Positions 1 through 8,427 of a stretch of 64,000 nt of DNA are shown here, piece after piece (position 1 is the stretch's first letter; each line of letters opens with the position of its first letter). Under the pieces are notes generated by a model. It was not told the origin of the DNA and did not search any database. It saw only the letters and a list, made by a program, of their open reading frames with translations. The stretch spans positions 186,001 to 250,000 of the forward strand of contig NZ_CADIJP010000008.1 in the NCBI RefSeq assembly GCF_902859725.1, in the 5' to 3' direction. The DNA is from Achromobacter mucicolens. GTDB taxonomy: Bacteria > Pseudomonadota > Gammaproteobacteria > Burkholderiales > Burkholderiaceae_B. The translations under genes were made by a program, and so were the position numbers.

Positions 1-1
1 C

Positions 2-715
2 ACCATCACCAATCCCGAGCACCCCGCCGCGGTGGGCGCGCGGTCCATCACCGCGCAGAAAGTGGCCGGGGCGATCTTCGGTGCATTCCGGGGCCTGCTG
101 CCGCCGGAAAAGACCATGGCTTCCAGCAACGACTGCTGCCCCGCCATCGTGTTCTCGGGCCGGTGGCGCGAGCGCGCGGGACACTTCGTGTACCTGGAAA
201 CGTTGGGCGGCGGCGCGGGGGCGCGCTTCGATGCGGACGGCATGGATGCAGTGCACGTGCACATGACCAATACATCGAACCTGCCGGTCGAAGCGCTGGA
301 AAACGAGTATCCCCTGCTGATGGACGAGTACGCGATGATTCAGGACTCGGGCGGCGCGGGCCGCACGCGCGGCGGCATGGGCATCGCCAAGCAGATACGC
401 GCGGTGGGACCAGGCATCGTGTTCTCGGCGCGCTCGGACAGCCACACGGTCGGCGTGGCCGCGGGCGTTGACGGCGGTGGCGATGGCCGCCGCGCGCGCC
501 TGATCCGCAATTTCGGGACGCCGCAGGCCGAGGAACTTTTCTCCAAGACCGCCAACATCGCGCTTGCGGCCGGCGAAAGCGTGCGCATCGAAACGCCAGG
601 GGCCGGCGGGTATGGCGCGCCGTCGGAGCGGCTGCGGGCGCGCGTGAAACAGGACCTGGCTGACGGCAAGATCAGCCCTCACGCGGCGCGCGCGGACTAT
701 GGGCTGTCCGTGTAG
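2..715 (+). CDS. Hydantoinase B / 5-oxoprolinase-type subunit, C-terminal part
   Basis: The reading frame is open from base 2, so the 5' end lies outside the window; the 237 residues seen are the C-terminal part of a family usually more than 500 residues long. Recognisable HyuB-type stretches are the NPEHPAAVGARS segment near the left edge, the NTSNLPVEALE region and the final GAGGYG motif near residue 200. Family members pair with HyuA and open cyclic amides such as hydantoins or 5-oxoproline with ATP; the substrate here cannot be read. The partner hyuA would be expected just left of the window. The next gene is on the other strand and ends 13 bases away. Confidence 0.85.
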   Translation, partial: TITNPEHPAAVGARSITAQKVAGAIFGAFRGLLPPEKTMASSNDCCPAIVFSGRWRERAGHFVYLETLGGGAGARFDADGMDAVHVHMTNTSNLPVEALENEYPLLMDEYAMIQDSGGAGRTRGGMGIAKQIRAVGPGIVFSARSDSHTVGVAAGVDGGGDGRRARLIRNFGTPQAEELFSKTANIALAAGESVRIETPGAGGYGAPSERLRARVKQDLADGKISPHAARADYGLSV

Positions 716-728
716 GCCGCGCCGCGCG

Positions 729-1532
729 TCAACTGACGTTCAGGGTCATCGAGTACTTCATCTTGTCGTGCGGAAACGTGGTGATGGTGGCCAGCAGCAG
801 CACGCCGCCGTCGCCGTAGTACCGGCGGGTGATGACAAAGCCCGGCGTGCCGGTGTCGACTTGAAGTTGCCTGGCGATCGCCGCGCCGATGGGCGTGGCG
901 GAGAACTCCTGGTTGACCTCGGTGATGCGGTCGCCGAAGTGGTCCTCGATCAGCCGCAGCAGCGAGATCCGCGACTTCACATCCACCAGCACGTCCGAAT
1001 GCGCCGGGTTCGTGTAGATGAGCGTGCTGGCGGCCGGCACGTCGGGATCGTCCAGCGTCTTGATCGAGTTGATGTGCAGCCATTCTTGCCCGGCTTCGCA
1101 GCCCAGCGTTTCGGCAAGGCGCTTGGTCGACTTGACGGTGCGCACGTCCTGCACCAGCAGCGCCGCGTTGCGCGCGTACTGCAGCAAATCTGGAAACTGC
1201 GAGATGCGCTGCGTGAAACGGGTCGTCGCGCGGGCGGTTTCGACACGCGTGCCCACGCCCGGCCGGCGCGATACCACGCCAGCCACCGTCAGCATGCGGA
1301 TTGCCTCGCGGATGGTGTGGCGGCTGGCGCCGAATTGTTCGCACAGTTCGTGCTCGGTGGGAAGCAGCGTCATGACGGGGTAGCGCCCGGAGCTGATGTC
1401 TTGCGAGAGCGACTGATAGATGCTCTTGTAGCGCGGGCCGCCCGCCACGTCTGCCGGGAGCGCCGCGCCGGGCCGGCCGCGCGCTTGCCGCTCGCCGCCG
1501 GGGCTGGCAGCGCGCTCGGAGGATCGGGTCAT
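729..1532 (-). CDS. GntR-family (HutC/UTRA) transcriptional regulator
   Basis: The 267-residue protein has an N-terminal winged helix-turn-helix (about residues 35-98, with LPTEHELCEQFGASRHTIRE) followed by a UTRA effector-binding domain (about 115-260). The start at 1532 was chosen because AAGGAG lies a few bases upstream; a longer frame back to 1628 has no ribosome site and would run through the operators. It is divergent from the PotD-type transport and oxidation operon that starts at 1717, with TTGTCCGGACAA palindromes between them, so it probably represses that operon and itself. The inducer is unknown, presumably the transported compound or a product of it. Confidence 0.88.
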   Translation of the reverse strand: MTRSSERAASPGGERQARGRPGAALPADVAGGPRYKSIYQSLSQDISSGRYPVMTLLPTEHELCEQFGASRHTIREAIRMLTVAGVVSRRPGVGTRVETARATTRFTQRISQFPDLLQYARNAALLVQDVRTVKSTKRLAETLGCEAGQEWLHINSIKTLDDPDVPAASTLIYTNPAHSDVLVDVKSRISLLRLIEDHFGDRITEVNQEFSATPIGAAIARQLQVDTGTPGFVITRRYYGDGGVLLLATITTFPHDKMKYSMTLNVS

Positions 1533-1563
1533 GAGGTTGGCTCCTTGATTGGTTTTATAGGGT

Positions 1564-1650
1564 TTGTCCGGACAATAACCGATTGACAAGGCAGTCATGC
1601 GGGATCCATTATTTGTCCGGACATTCATGTACGGACAAATTGTACGGCGG
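1564..1650. promoter_or_regulatory. Operator cluster between GntR regulator and transport operon
   Basis: A perfect 12-bp palindrome TTGTCCGGACAA lies at 1564-1575 and a near copy TTGTCCGGACAT at 1613-1624. A further region at 1630-1650 carries CGGACA/TTGT half-sites in another arrangement. GntR/HutC regulators bind symmetric sites with GT...AC halves, and these lie between the regulator and the operon it faces. They are therefore the likely operators for both directions. The binding itself is inferred. Confidence 0.6.
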
Positions 1651-1716
1651 ACATGAGGTCGCCGGGCAACAAATCAGTCGGTTCTTGCAGTTCTCTTCCA
1701 AAATTCGGGGGTTCTC

Positions 1717-2748
1717 ATGAGCAAGGTATTTGCAGTGCTCGCGGCGGCGGCGGTAGCGGCCGGGCTGGGCGCAAACGCACAGGCGCAGCAGAAACTGGTG
1801 GTGGCCGGCTACGGCGGCTCGTTTGAAGACATCATGCGCAAGGACATCTTCCCGCCCTTCGCCAAGCAGCATGGCGTCGAGCTGGATTACGTGGCCGGCA
1901 ACTCCACCAACACCGTGGCGCGCCTGCAGGCGCAAAAGAGCAACCAGCAGATCGACGTCGCCATCATCGATGACGGCCCCATGTACCAGGCCATTGCGCT
2001 GGGCTTTTGCGAACCCATCAAGAACCTGCCCGCCGACGACATCTACACCACCGCGCGCTACAAGGACGACAAGGCGGTTGCCATCGGCATCGTGGCCACG
2101 GGCATCATGTACAACAAGAAGGTCTTCGACGAGAAGAAATGGGCGCCGCCCACGTCCTGGAAGGACCTGAAGGATCCCAAGTACAAGAAGCAACTGGTCA
2201 TTCCGCCGCTGAACAACACCTATGGCCTGCACACGCTGGTGGAATACGCCCGCGAAGGCGGCGGCGGCGAAAAGAAGATCGATCCCGGCTTCACCACGTT
2301 CAAGAACGAGGTCGGTCCCAATGTGCTGGTCTATGAGCCCTCGCCCGGCAAGATGACCGAGCTCTTCTCCAGCGGGCAGGCCACCATCGCGGTCTGGGGC
2401 AGCGGCCGCGTCAAGGCGTTTGCCGACACGGGCTTCCCCGTCGGATTCGTCTATCCGCAGGAAGGCGCCTACGCGCTGCTGTCTTCCGTGTGTCCGATCG
2501 CCAAACCCAATGCCAACCCGAAGGCACAGGCCTTTGTCGAATACCTGGTGTCGCCCGAGGTCCAGGAAAAGCTCGCTTCCGCGTACGGCTATGGTCCGGT
2601 CAACAAGAAGGCCAAGGTCACGGACGATCCCCGTGTGCCGCTGCCCATCGGCAAGCGCGCCGCCGATCTCATCGTGATCGACTGGGACACGGTCAACCAG
2701 AACCGGGACGACTGGAACAAGCGCTGGACGCGGGAAATCGAGCGCTGA
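1717..2748 (+). CDS. PotD-type ABC transporter substrate-binding protein
   Basis: The 343-residue protein begins with a signal peptide, cleaved probably after the AQA at about residue 23. The mature part is a periplasmic solute-binding fold of the spermidine/putrescine (PotD, family 1) type, with a LVVAGYGGSFED start that is typical of these proteins. It delivers substrate to the permeases at 3859 and 4727. It is the first gene of an operon that continues through ATPase, permeases, flavoenzymes and RidA. The catabolic neighbours suggest that the ligand is an amine, opine or related amino compound rather than a nutrient polyamine kept intact. The exact ligand is not visible. Confidence 0.9.
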   Translation: MSKVFAVLAAAAVAAGLGANAQAQQKLVVAGYGGSFEDIMRKDIFPPFAKQHGVELDYVAGNSTNTVARLQAQKSNQQIDVAIIDDGPMYQAIALGFCEPIKNLPADDIYTTARYKDDKAVAIGIVATGIMYNKKVFDEKKWAPPTSWKDLKDPKYKKQLVIPPLNNTYGLHTLVEYAREGGGGEKKIDPGFTTFKNEVGPNVLVYEPSPGKMTELFSSGQATIAVWGSGRVKAFADTGFPVGFVYPQEGAYALLSSVCPIAKPNANPKAQAFVEYLVSPEVQEKLASAYGYGPVNKKAKVTDDPRVPLPIGKRAADLIVIDWDTVNQNRDDWNKRWTREIER

Positions 2749-2794
2749 CGCGTGTGCATACGGGCGGCGCCACTGCCGCCCACCGGGAGCATTC

Positions 2795-3862
2795 ATGACC
2801 TATCTTGTGCTTGACCGCCTGAGCAAGCGCTACGGCGATACCACCGCCGTCGAAAACCTCAGCCTGTCGGTAAACAAAGGCGAATTCATCTCGCTGCTGG
2901 GGCCGTCCGGCTGCGGCAAGACCACCACGCTGCAGATGATCGCCGGCTTCGTCGAACCGTCCGGCGGCAGCATCGTGCTGAACGGCAAGGACGTCAGCAA
3001 GGTGCCCGCCAACAAGCGCGGGCTGGGCATGGTGTTCCAGAACTACGCGCTTTTTCCGCACATGACCGCGGCCGAGAATGTGTCGTTCGGCCTGGAGATG
3101 CAGCGCGTGAAAAAGGACGAGCGCCAGGCCCGCGTGGCCGACGCGCTCAAGCTCGTGGGCCTGTCGCATCTGGCCGACCGGCACCCGGCGCGCATGTCCG
3201 GCGGCCAGCAGCAGCGTGTGGCGCTGGCGCGTGCGCTGGTCATCCGGCCCAGCGTGCTGCTGCTGGACGAACCGCTCTCCAACCTGGATGCCAAGCTGCG
3301 CGAAGAGATGCAACTGGAATTGCGCAGCATCCAGCGCACGGTCGGCACCACCACCATTCTCGTCACGCACGATCAGTCCGAGGCGCTGGCGCTGTCGGAC
3401 CGCATCGTGGTGATGAACCAGGGTCGCGTCGAACAGGTGGCCGAACCCTTTGCCGCGTACGAAGGGCCCGCCAGCCATTTCGTGGGCGGTTTCCTGGGCA
3501 AGGCCAACGTGTTCACGCCGCAGGCCGAGCAGTACGAGGGCGAAACCCGCGCGCGCATCGGCGAAGCCCACATTGGTCTGGCGGGCGCACCGGTGCCGCA
3601 GGGCGCGGTGATCGTGCGGCCCGAGAAGATCCTGTTTTCCGAGCCCGCGGCCTGTGCGTTGCCCGGCCGCATGAAGACGCGCGTCTTCCAGGGCAATCAT
3701 TGGTTGTGCCAGGTGGAAACGTCGGTCGGTGAAGTGATGGTGATCCGGCAGAACGACGGCGTGCCGGTGCCCGCCGAAGGCGAGACCGTGCATCTGCGCT
3801 GGCGCGCGCAGGACATGTGCGCCGTCGATCCGGCGGCCGCGCCGCAAGGTAACGCGTCATGA
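2795..3862 (+). CDS. PotA-type ABC transporter ATP-binding protein
   Basis: The 355-residue ATPase has Walker A GPSGCGKTT (36-44), signature MSGGQQQR (about 134-141), Walker B LLLDEP (about 155-160) and a C-terminal TOBE-like regulatory domain, the usual PotA/MalK layout. It energises uptake through the two following permeases. GGGAG lies just upstream of the ATG. The stop codon overlaps the start of the next gene in an ATGA arrangement, which points to translational coupling. Confidence 0.93.
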   Translation: MTYLVLDRLSKRYGDTTAVENLSLSVNKGEFISLLGPSGCGKTTTLQMIAGFVEPSGGSIVLNGKDVSKVPANKRGLGMVFQNYALFPHMTAAENVSFGLEMQRVKKDERQARVADALKLVGLSHLADRHPARMSGGQQQRVALARALVIRPSVLLLDEPLSNLDAKLREEMQLELRSIQRTVGTTTILVTHDQSEALALSDRIVVMNQGRVEQVAEPFAAYEGPASHFVGGFLGKANVFTPQAEQYEGETRARIGEAHIGLAGAPVPQGAVIVRPEKILFSEPAACALPGRMKTRVFQGNHWLCQVETSVGEVMVIRQNDGVPVPAEGETVHLRWRAQDMCAVDPAAAPQGNAS

Positions 3863-4725
3863 GCGCGCGCACCAATCCGTGGGTGCTGAGCGCCCCGGCG
3901 CTGGTGGTGTATGCCACGTTCCTCGTGGTGCCGATGGCGCTGGTGTTTCTGATCAGCTTCTTCGACTTCCAGTTCTACGGCGGCATCGAGGCCACCTTTA
4001 CCTGGAAGAACTACATCGAGATCTTCTCGGACGGCTACTACTACGAGATCTACGCGCGCACGTTTGGCGTGGCCGCGGCCGTGACCGTGGCGTGTTTGGT
4101 GCTGGGCACGGCCGAAGCCTACGTGCTGTCGCGCATGGCCAATCCGTGGAAGGGCCTTTTTCTGATGGTGGTGCTGGGCCCGCTGCTGATTTCGGTCGTG
4201 GTGCGCACGCTGGGCTGGGCGTTGCTGTTCGGGTCTACCGGCCTCATCAACAAGGCGCTGATGGGCATCGGCCTGATCTCCACGCCCATCGACCTCATGT
4301 ACAGCAACCTGGGCGTGGGCATTGCGCTGACGCATGTGCTGGTGCCCTTCATGGTGATCTCGGTGTGGGCATCCTTGCAGCGGATCAACCCCGCTACCGA
4401 GGCGGCCGCGCTGTCGCTGGGCGCCAGCCAGTTCACCGTCATCCGGCGTGTGATCGTGCCGCAGGTGATGCCCGGCATCCTCTCGGGCGCGATCATGGTG
4501 TTTGCGATGGCGGCGAGCTCCTTCGCCACGCCCGCCATCATCGGCGGACGGCGCTTGAAGAACGTGGCCACCGCCGCCTATGACGAGTTCCTGAATACCT
4601 TGAACTGGCCGCTGGGCGCGGCGCTGGCTGTGGTGCTGCTGGTGGCGACCGTGGTGGTGCTGCTGTCGGCCAACCGCATCATCGAACGCCGCTACGGCGC
4701 CGTGTTCAACCAGGCCGGAGGCTGA
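3859..4725 (+). CDS. ABC transporter permease (PotB-like)
   Basis: This 288-residue integral membrane protein has about six hydrophobic segments. The binding-protein-dependent permease motif (EAA loop: EAAALSLGASQFTVIRRVIVPQ, about residues 178-199) contacts the ATPase. It starts inside the ATPase stop codon (ATGA) and is followed one base later by the second permease. It is the PotB-type half of the channel and carries the same undetermined substrate as the binding protein at 1717. Confidence 0.92.
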   Translation: MSARTNPWVLSAPALVVYATFLVVPMALVFLISFFDFQFYGGIEATFTWKNYIEIFSDGYYYEIYARTFGVAAAVTVACLVLGTAEAYVLSRMANPWKGLFLMVVLGPLLISVVVRTLGWALLFGSTGLINKALMGIGLISTPIDLMYSNLGVGIALTHVLVPFMVISVWASLQRINPATEAAALSLGASQFTVIRRVIVPQVMPGILSGAIMVFAMAASSFATPAIIGGRRLKNVATAAYDEFLNTLNWPLGAALAVVLLVATVVVLLSANRIIERRYGAVFNQAGG

Positions 4726-4726
4726 C

Positions 4727-5527
4727 ATGCAATTTCGCAACGGCCCCCTCGGCCTCGTCTTCCACACGCTGTTCATCCTGTTCATCCTGGCGCCCATCGT
4801 CATGGTGTGCGCGGTGGCGTTCACGTCCGAAGGCTTTATTTCGCTGCCCTCGGGCGGGCTGTCGCTGCGCTGGTTCCGCGCCATCCTGGACAACCCGCGC
4901 TTTGTCGACGCGTTCTGGTTCAGCCTGGGCCTGGGCACGCTGTCGGCCACGCTGGCCATCGGACTGGCCGTGCCCAGCGCATTGGCGATCGCGCGCAACC
5001 GCTTCACGGGCCGCGAAGCGCTGGTGGCGTTCTTCCTGTCGCCTCTGATGATTCCGCACGTGGTGCTAGGCCTGGCGTTCCTGAAGTTCTTCACGACCGT
5101 GGACCTGGCCGGCACGTACTTCGGCCTGGTCGTGGCGCACGTGATTCTGGTCATGCCGTATGCGCTGCGGCTGGTGCTGGCCTCGGCAACGGGCATCGAT
5201 CCGGCGCTGGAGCGCGCGGCGCAATCGCTGGGCGCCTCCAACTGGACGGCATTTCGGCGCGTGGTGCTGCCGCTCTTGCTGCCGGGCGTGGTCAGCGGCT
5301 GGGTGATCGCGTTCATCACCAGCTTCGATGAGCTGACGATGTCGATCTTCATCGCCTCGCCGTCCACCACGACGCTGCCGGTGCGCATCTTCCTGCATAT
5401 CGAAGACACCATCGATCCGCTGGTGACGGCTGTGTCGGCGGTGCTGATCTACGTGACGATCATTGCCATATTCATCCTGGACCGCGCGGTCGGCCTGGAG
5501 AAGCTGTTTGTAGGAAAGGGACGCTGA
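4727..5527 (+). CDS. ABC transporter permease (PotC-like)
   Basis: This 266-residue permease has six predicted membrane segments and the EAA-loop equivalent ERAAQSLGASNWTAFRRV near residue 165. It pairs with the permease at 3859 to form the transmembrane channel. Its stop overlaps the start of the flavoenzyme at 5527 (TGATGA), so transport and catabolism genes are translated as one coupled unit. This tight join is the best evidence that the dehydrogenases act on the imported compound. Confidence 0.92.
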   Translation: MQFRNGPLGLVFHTLFILFILAPIVMVCAVAFTSEGFISLPSGGLSLRWFRAILDNPRFVDAFWFSLGLGTLSATLAIGLAVPSALAIARNRFTGREALVAFFLSPLMIPHVVLGLAFLKFFTTVDLAGTYFGLVVAHVILVMPYALRLVLASATGIDPALERAAQSLGASNWTAFRRVVLPLLLPGVVSGWVIAFITSFDELTMSIFIASPSTTTLPVRIFLHIEDTIDPLVTAVSAVLIYVTIIAIFILDRAVGLEKLFVGKGR

Positions 5528-6684
5528 TGACGGAAGAGAAAGAACTGGCGCCGCGCGCGCCCGTGCACCGCGGCATCTACGATGCAGCGGTGATCGGGGG
5601 CGGTCTGGTCGGATCGGCGGTGGCCTACGGGCTGCGCCGCGAACTGGACCACGTGGCCGTGCTGGACGAAGGCGACGTGGCCTACCGGGCCTCGCGCGGA
5701 AACTTTGGTCTGGTGTGGGTGCAGAGCAAGGGCATGGGCCTGCCACGCTACGGCGTGTGGACGATGACGTCGGCCACCGGCTGGCCCCGGCTTGCCGCCC
5801 TGCTGCAGGAAGAGACCGGGGTCGACGTGCACCTGGAGCAGCGCGGCGGCCTGCACGCGCTCCTGAGCGACGAAGAGGTCGAGGCGCGCACGCGTTTCAT
5901 GAACACGCTGCTGGCGCAGCCGGGCATGGCGCAGTACGAATGGAAGATGCTGGATCGCGCCGAGGTCGCGGACCTGGTGCCGGGCATCGGACCCGACGTA
6001 CGCGGCGCGACGTGGACGCCGGTGGACGGCATCGCCAACCCGCTCAAGCTGCTGCGCGCGCTGCACATGAGTTTTGCACAGCGGGTTGTGGATTACCTGC
6101 CGCAGCGGCCGGCGCAGAGCATCCGCCTGCGTGACGGCGTGTTTGAAATCGCCACGCCCGGCGGCACGGTGCGCGCGCACAAGGTGGTGCTGGCCTCGGG
6201 GCTGTCCAACAAGCAGCTTGGCGAGCAAGTCGGTCTTGACGTTCCGGTGCGGCCGCAGCGCGGCCAGATCGTCGTGCTGGAGCGCACGCGCCGCATGCTG
6301 GAGACGCCGTTGTCCACACTGCGCCAGACCGACGAAGGCACGTGGCTCATCGGCGATTCGCAGGAAGAGGCCGGCTATGTGGACAACCTGGTTGGCCTGC
6401 CGATCCTGGGCACGCTTGCCGACCGCGCCGTGCGCACGCTGCCCGCGCTGCGGGACGTGCGCGTGGTCCGCAGCTGGGCGGCGCTGCGCGTCATGTCCAA
6501 GGACGGCTTTCCGATCTATCAGCAATCCGAAACGTGCCCGGGGGCCTTCGTCGCCACCTGTCACAGCGGCGTGACGCTCGCCGCCGCGCACGCGCTCAAC
6601 TTGGCGCCCATGATCGCCGCCGGCAAGCTGGCCGACGACATGGCGCCCTTCTCGACCCGGAGGTTTCATGTTCAAGCGGCTTGA
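5527..6684 (+). CDS. FAD-dependent oxidoreductase (DAO family, opine-oxidase subunit B-like)
   Basis: The 385-residue protein carries an FAD-binding Rossmann motif, AAVIGGGLVGSAVAYGL (about residues 17-33), and the general fold of D-amino-acid oxidase/glycine oxidase (DAO). With the small iron-sulfur protein at 6668 and the pyridine-nucleotide-disulfide-type protein at 6973 it matches the three-subunit layout of opine oxidases, hydrogen cyanide synthase and related amine dehydrogenases. In those enzymes the DAO subunit oxidises the C-N bond. The reaction expected is oxidation of an amine or amino acid to an imine. Its 3' end overlaps the next gene by 17 bases. Confidence 0.88.
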   Translation: MTEEKELAPRAPVHRGIYDAAVIGGGLVGSAVAYGLRRELDHVAVLDEGDVAYRASRGNFGLVWVQSKGMGLPRYGVWTMTSATGWPRLAALLQEETGVDVHLEQRGGLHALLSDEEVEARTRFMNTLLAQPGMAQYEWKMLDRAEVADLVPGIGPDVRGATWTPVDGIANPLKLLRALHMSFAQRVVDYLPQRPAQSIRLRDGVFEIATPGGTVRAHKVVLASGLSNKQLGEQVGLDVPVRPQRGQIVVLERTRRMLETPLSTLRQTDEGTWLIGDSQEEAGYVDNLVGLPILGTLADRAVRTLPALRDVRVVRSWAALRVMSKDGFPIYQQSETCPGAFVATCHSGVTLAAAHALNLAPMIAAGKLADDMAPFSTRRFHVQAA

Positions 6685-6976
6685 CGAGGCGCAGCGGCAG
6701 GCGCAGGGCGCGCCGGTGCGGGTAACGGTCAATGGCGCCGAAATGCTGTGCCGCCAGGGCGACAGCGTGGCGGCGGCGCTCTTTGCGGGCGGCGTGCAGG
6801 CCTGCCGCGACACGGCCGTCAACGAGGTGCCACGTGGCCCCTACTGCATGATGGGCGTGTGCTACGACTGCCTGGTCACCATCGACGGACAAGCGAACCA
6901 GCAGGGCTGCATGACGCCCGTGCGGGAAGGAATGAAGATCGAGCGCCAGTTGGGCGCGCGCAAGGTGCAGGCATGA
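6668..6976 (+). CDS. Small [2Fe-2S] subunit of opine-oxidase-type dehydrogenase
   Basis: The 102-residue protein has a plant-ferredoxin-type cysteine pattern: Cys60, Cys65, Cys68 and Cys81, in YCMMGVCYDC and QQGC. This is the family of (2Fe-2S)-binding subunits found with opine oxidases and HcnA. It would pass electrons between the two FAD subunits encoded on either side. It overlaps the preceding gene by 17 bases, and the next gene starts in its stop codon (ATGA). The extra Cys46 is not part of the usual four. Confidence 0.88.
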   Translation: MFKRLDEAQRQAQGAPVRVTVNGAEMLCRQGDSVAAALFAGGVQACRDTAVNEVPRGPYCMMGVCYDCLVTIDGQANQQGCMTPVREGMKIERQLGARKVQA

Positions 6977-8415
6977 TCGACACGATGCAATGCGATTTGC
7001 TGGTGGTGGGCGCCGGCCCGGCCGGTTTGGCGGCCGCGACGCTGGCCGCGAACCTGGGCGTGGACACCATGCTGCTCGATGAGCAGCCCGCGCCTGGCGG
7101 CCAGATCTACCGCGCCATTACCACCACCCCGGTTACCAACCGCGGCATCCTGGGTGAAGACTACTGGCACGGCGCGACGCTGGTGCCGCCGTTCCAGCAG
7201 TCGGGCGCGCGCTACGTGCCGGGGGCGACCGTCTGGGCCGTGGCGCAGCGTACCGCGCCCGAGCCGGCCGACGGTTTCGAGGTCGCGTACTCGGTGGCGG
7301 GCGAGGCGCGCATCGTGCACGCGCGCCGCCTGCTGCTGGCCACCGGCGCGCAGGAGCGGCCCTTCCCGATTCCGGGCTGGACGCTGCCGGGCGTCATCAC
7401 CGCGGGCGCAGCGCAGATCCTCTTGAAATCATCCGGCGTCGTGCCGTCCGATCGCACCGTGCTGGCCGGTTGCGGGCCGCTGCTGTACCTGGTGGCCTGG
7501 CAATACCTGAATGCGGGCGTGAAGGTCGACGCGCTGCTGGAAACCACGCCGCCGGGACGCATGGGACAGGCGCTGCCCAAGGTCTGGGGCTTTCTGCGCT
7601 CGCCGTATCTGGGCAAGGGACTGAAACTGCTGCGCGCGGTCAAGGCCGCCGTGCCCATCGTCAAGGGCGTGACGGCGCTGGAAGCGCTGGGCGACGGCAA
7701 GCTGCAAAGCGTGCGTTACACGGCTGGCGGCGTCACCAAGACGTTGCCCGCCGATCAGCTGATGCTGCACCAGGGCGTGGTGCCCAACGTGAACCTGTCG
7801 CGCGCGGTGGGCGTGGCGCATCGCTGGAACGACGCGCTGGACTGTTGGGAGCCTGAAGTCGACGAATGGGGCACGACGGGGGTGGACGGCGTCGGCATGG
7901 CGGGTGACGGCGCGGGCATCGCCGGGGCGCTGGCCGCCGAGCATCGCGGCCGGCTGGCCGCGCTGCAGGCCGCGCATCTGCTGGGCCGCATCGATGCGGA
8001 GAAGCGCGACAGCGAAGCGGCCGCGCCGCGCGCGGCGCTGGCGCAGGCCGTGCGCGGCCGCGAATTCTTCGACACGCTCTACAAGGCGCCGGAGGCGTTC
8101 CGGCGGCCCACGGGCGACACCATCGTGTGCCGCTGCGAGGAAGTGACCGCCGCGCAGGTGCGCGAGACCGTCAAGCTGGGGTGCAGCGGGCCGAACCAGA
8201 TGAAGGCCTTCCTGCGCTGCGGCATGGGTCCGTGCCAGGGCCGCTTCTGCGGCCTGACGGTGTCGGAAATCATTGCCGAGGAACGCGGCGTGCCGACAGA
8301 GGAAGTGGGCTATTACCGGCTGCGCTTTCCGACCAAGCCGCTCACGCTGGGCGAACTGGCCTCGCTGCCCCAGACCGACGATTCGCGCCAGGCCGTCGTC
8401 CGCCTGAAGAAATGA
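6973..8415 (+). CDS. FAD/NAD(P)-binding oxidoreductase with C-terminal [2Fe-2S] domain (opine-oxidase subunit A-like)
   Basis: The 480-residue protein starts at the ATG that overlaps the preceding stop; a longer in-frame extension to 6748 lies inside the previous gene and was rejected. Residues 8-24 hold the FAD motif VVGAGPAGLAAATLAAN, a second dinucleotide-binding region follows near 160, and the C-terminus carries a BFD-like iron-sulfur domain with CRC (386-388) and CGMGPCQGRFC (about 416-426). This is the architecture of the large alpha subunit of opine oxidases and the HcnB type. It would accept electrons and pass them towards the respiratory chain. Confidence 0.9.
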   Translation: MIDTMQCDLLVVGAGPAGLAAATLAANLGVDTMLLDEQPAPGGQIYRAITTTPVTNRGILGEDYWHGATLVPPFQQSGARYVPGATVWAVAQRTAPEPADGFEVAYSVAGEARIVHARRLLLATGAQERPFPIPGWTLPGVITAGAAQILLKSSGVVPSDRTVLAGCGPLLYLVAWQYLNAGVKVDALLETTPPGRMGQALPKVWGFLRSPYLGKGLKLLRAVKAAVPIVKGVTALEALGDGKLQSVRYTAGGVTKTLPADQLMLHQGVVPNVNLSRAVGVAHRWNDALDCWEPEVDEWGTTGVDGVGMAGDGAGIAGALAAEHRGRLAALQAAHLLGRIDAEKRDSEAAAPRAALAQAVRGREFFDTLYKAPEAFRRPTGDTIVCRCEEVTAAQVRETVKLGCSGPNQMKAFLRCGMGPCQGRFCGLTVSEIIAEERGVPTEEVGYYRLRFPTKPLTLGELASLPQTDDSRQAVVRLKK

Positions 8416-8427
8416 CGGGTGGACACC

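Noticed and set aside
1609-2796. Minus-strand open frame of 395 codons opposite the PotD-type gene
   Set aside because: Antisense to a gene with a clear signal peptide and binding-protein fold, and it would cross the operator region.
3697-5412. Long minus-strand open frame (571 codons) opposite the permease genes
   Set aside because: It lies fully antisense to two clear permeases, is rich in Arg, His, Gln and Ser without a fold, and is an effect of high GC.
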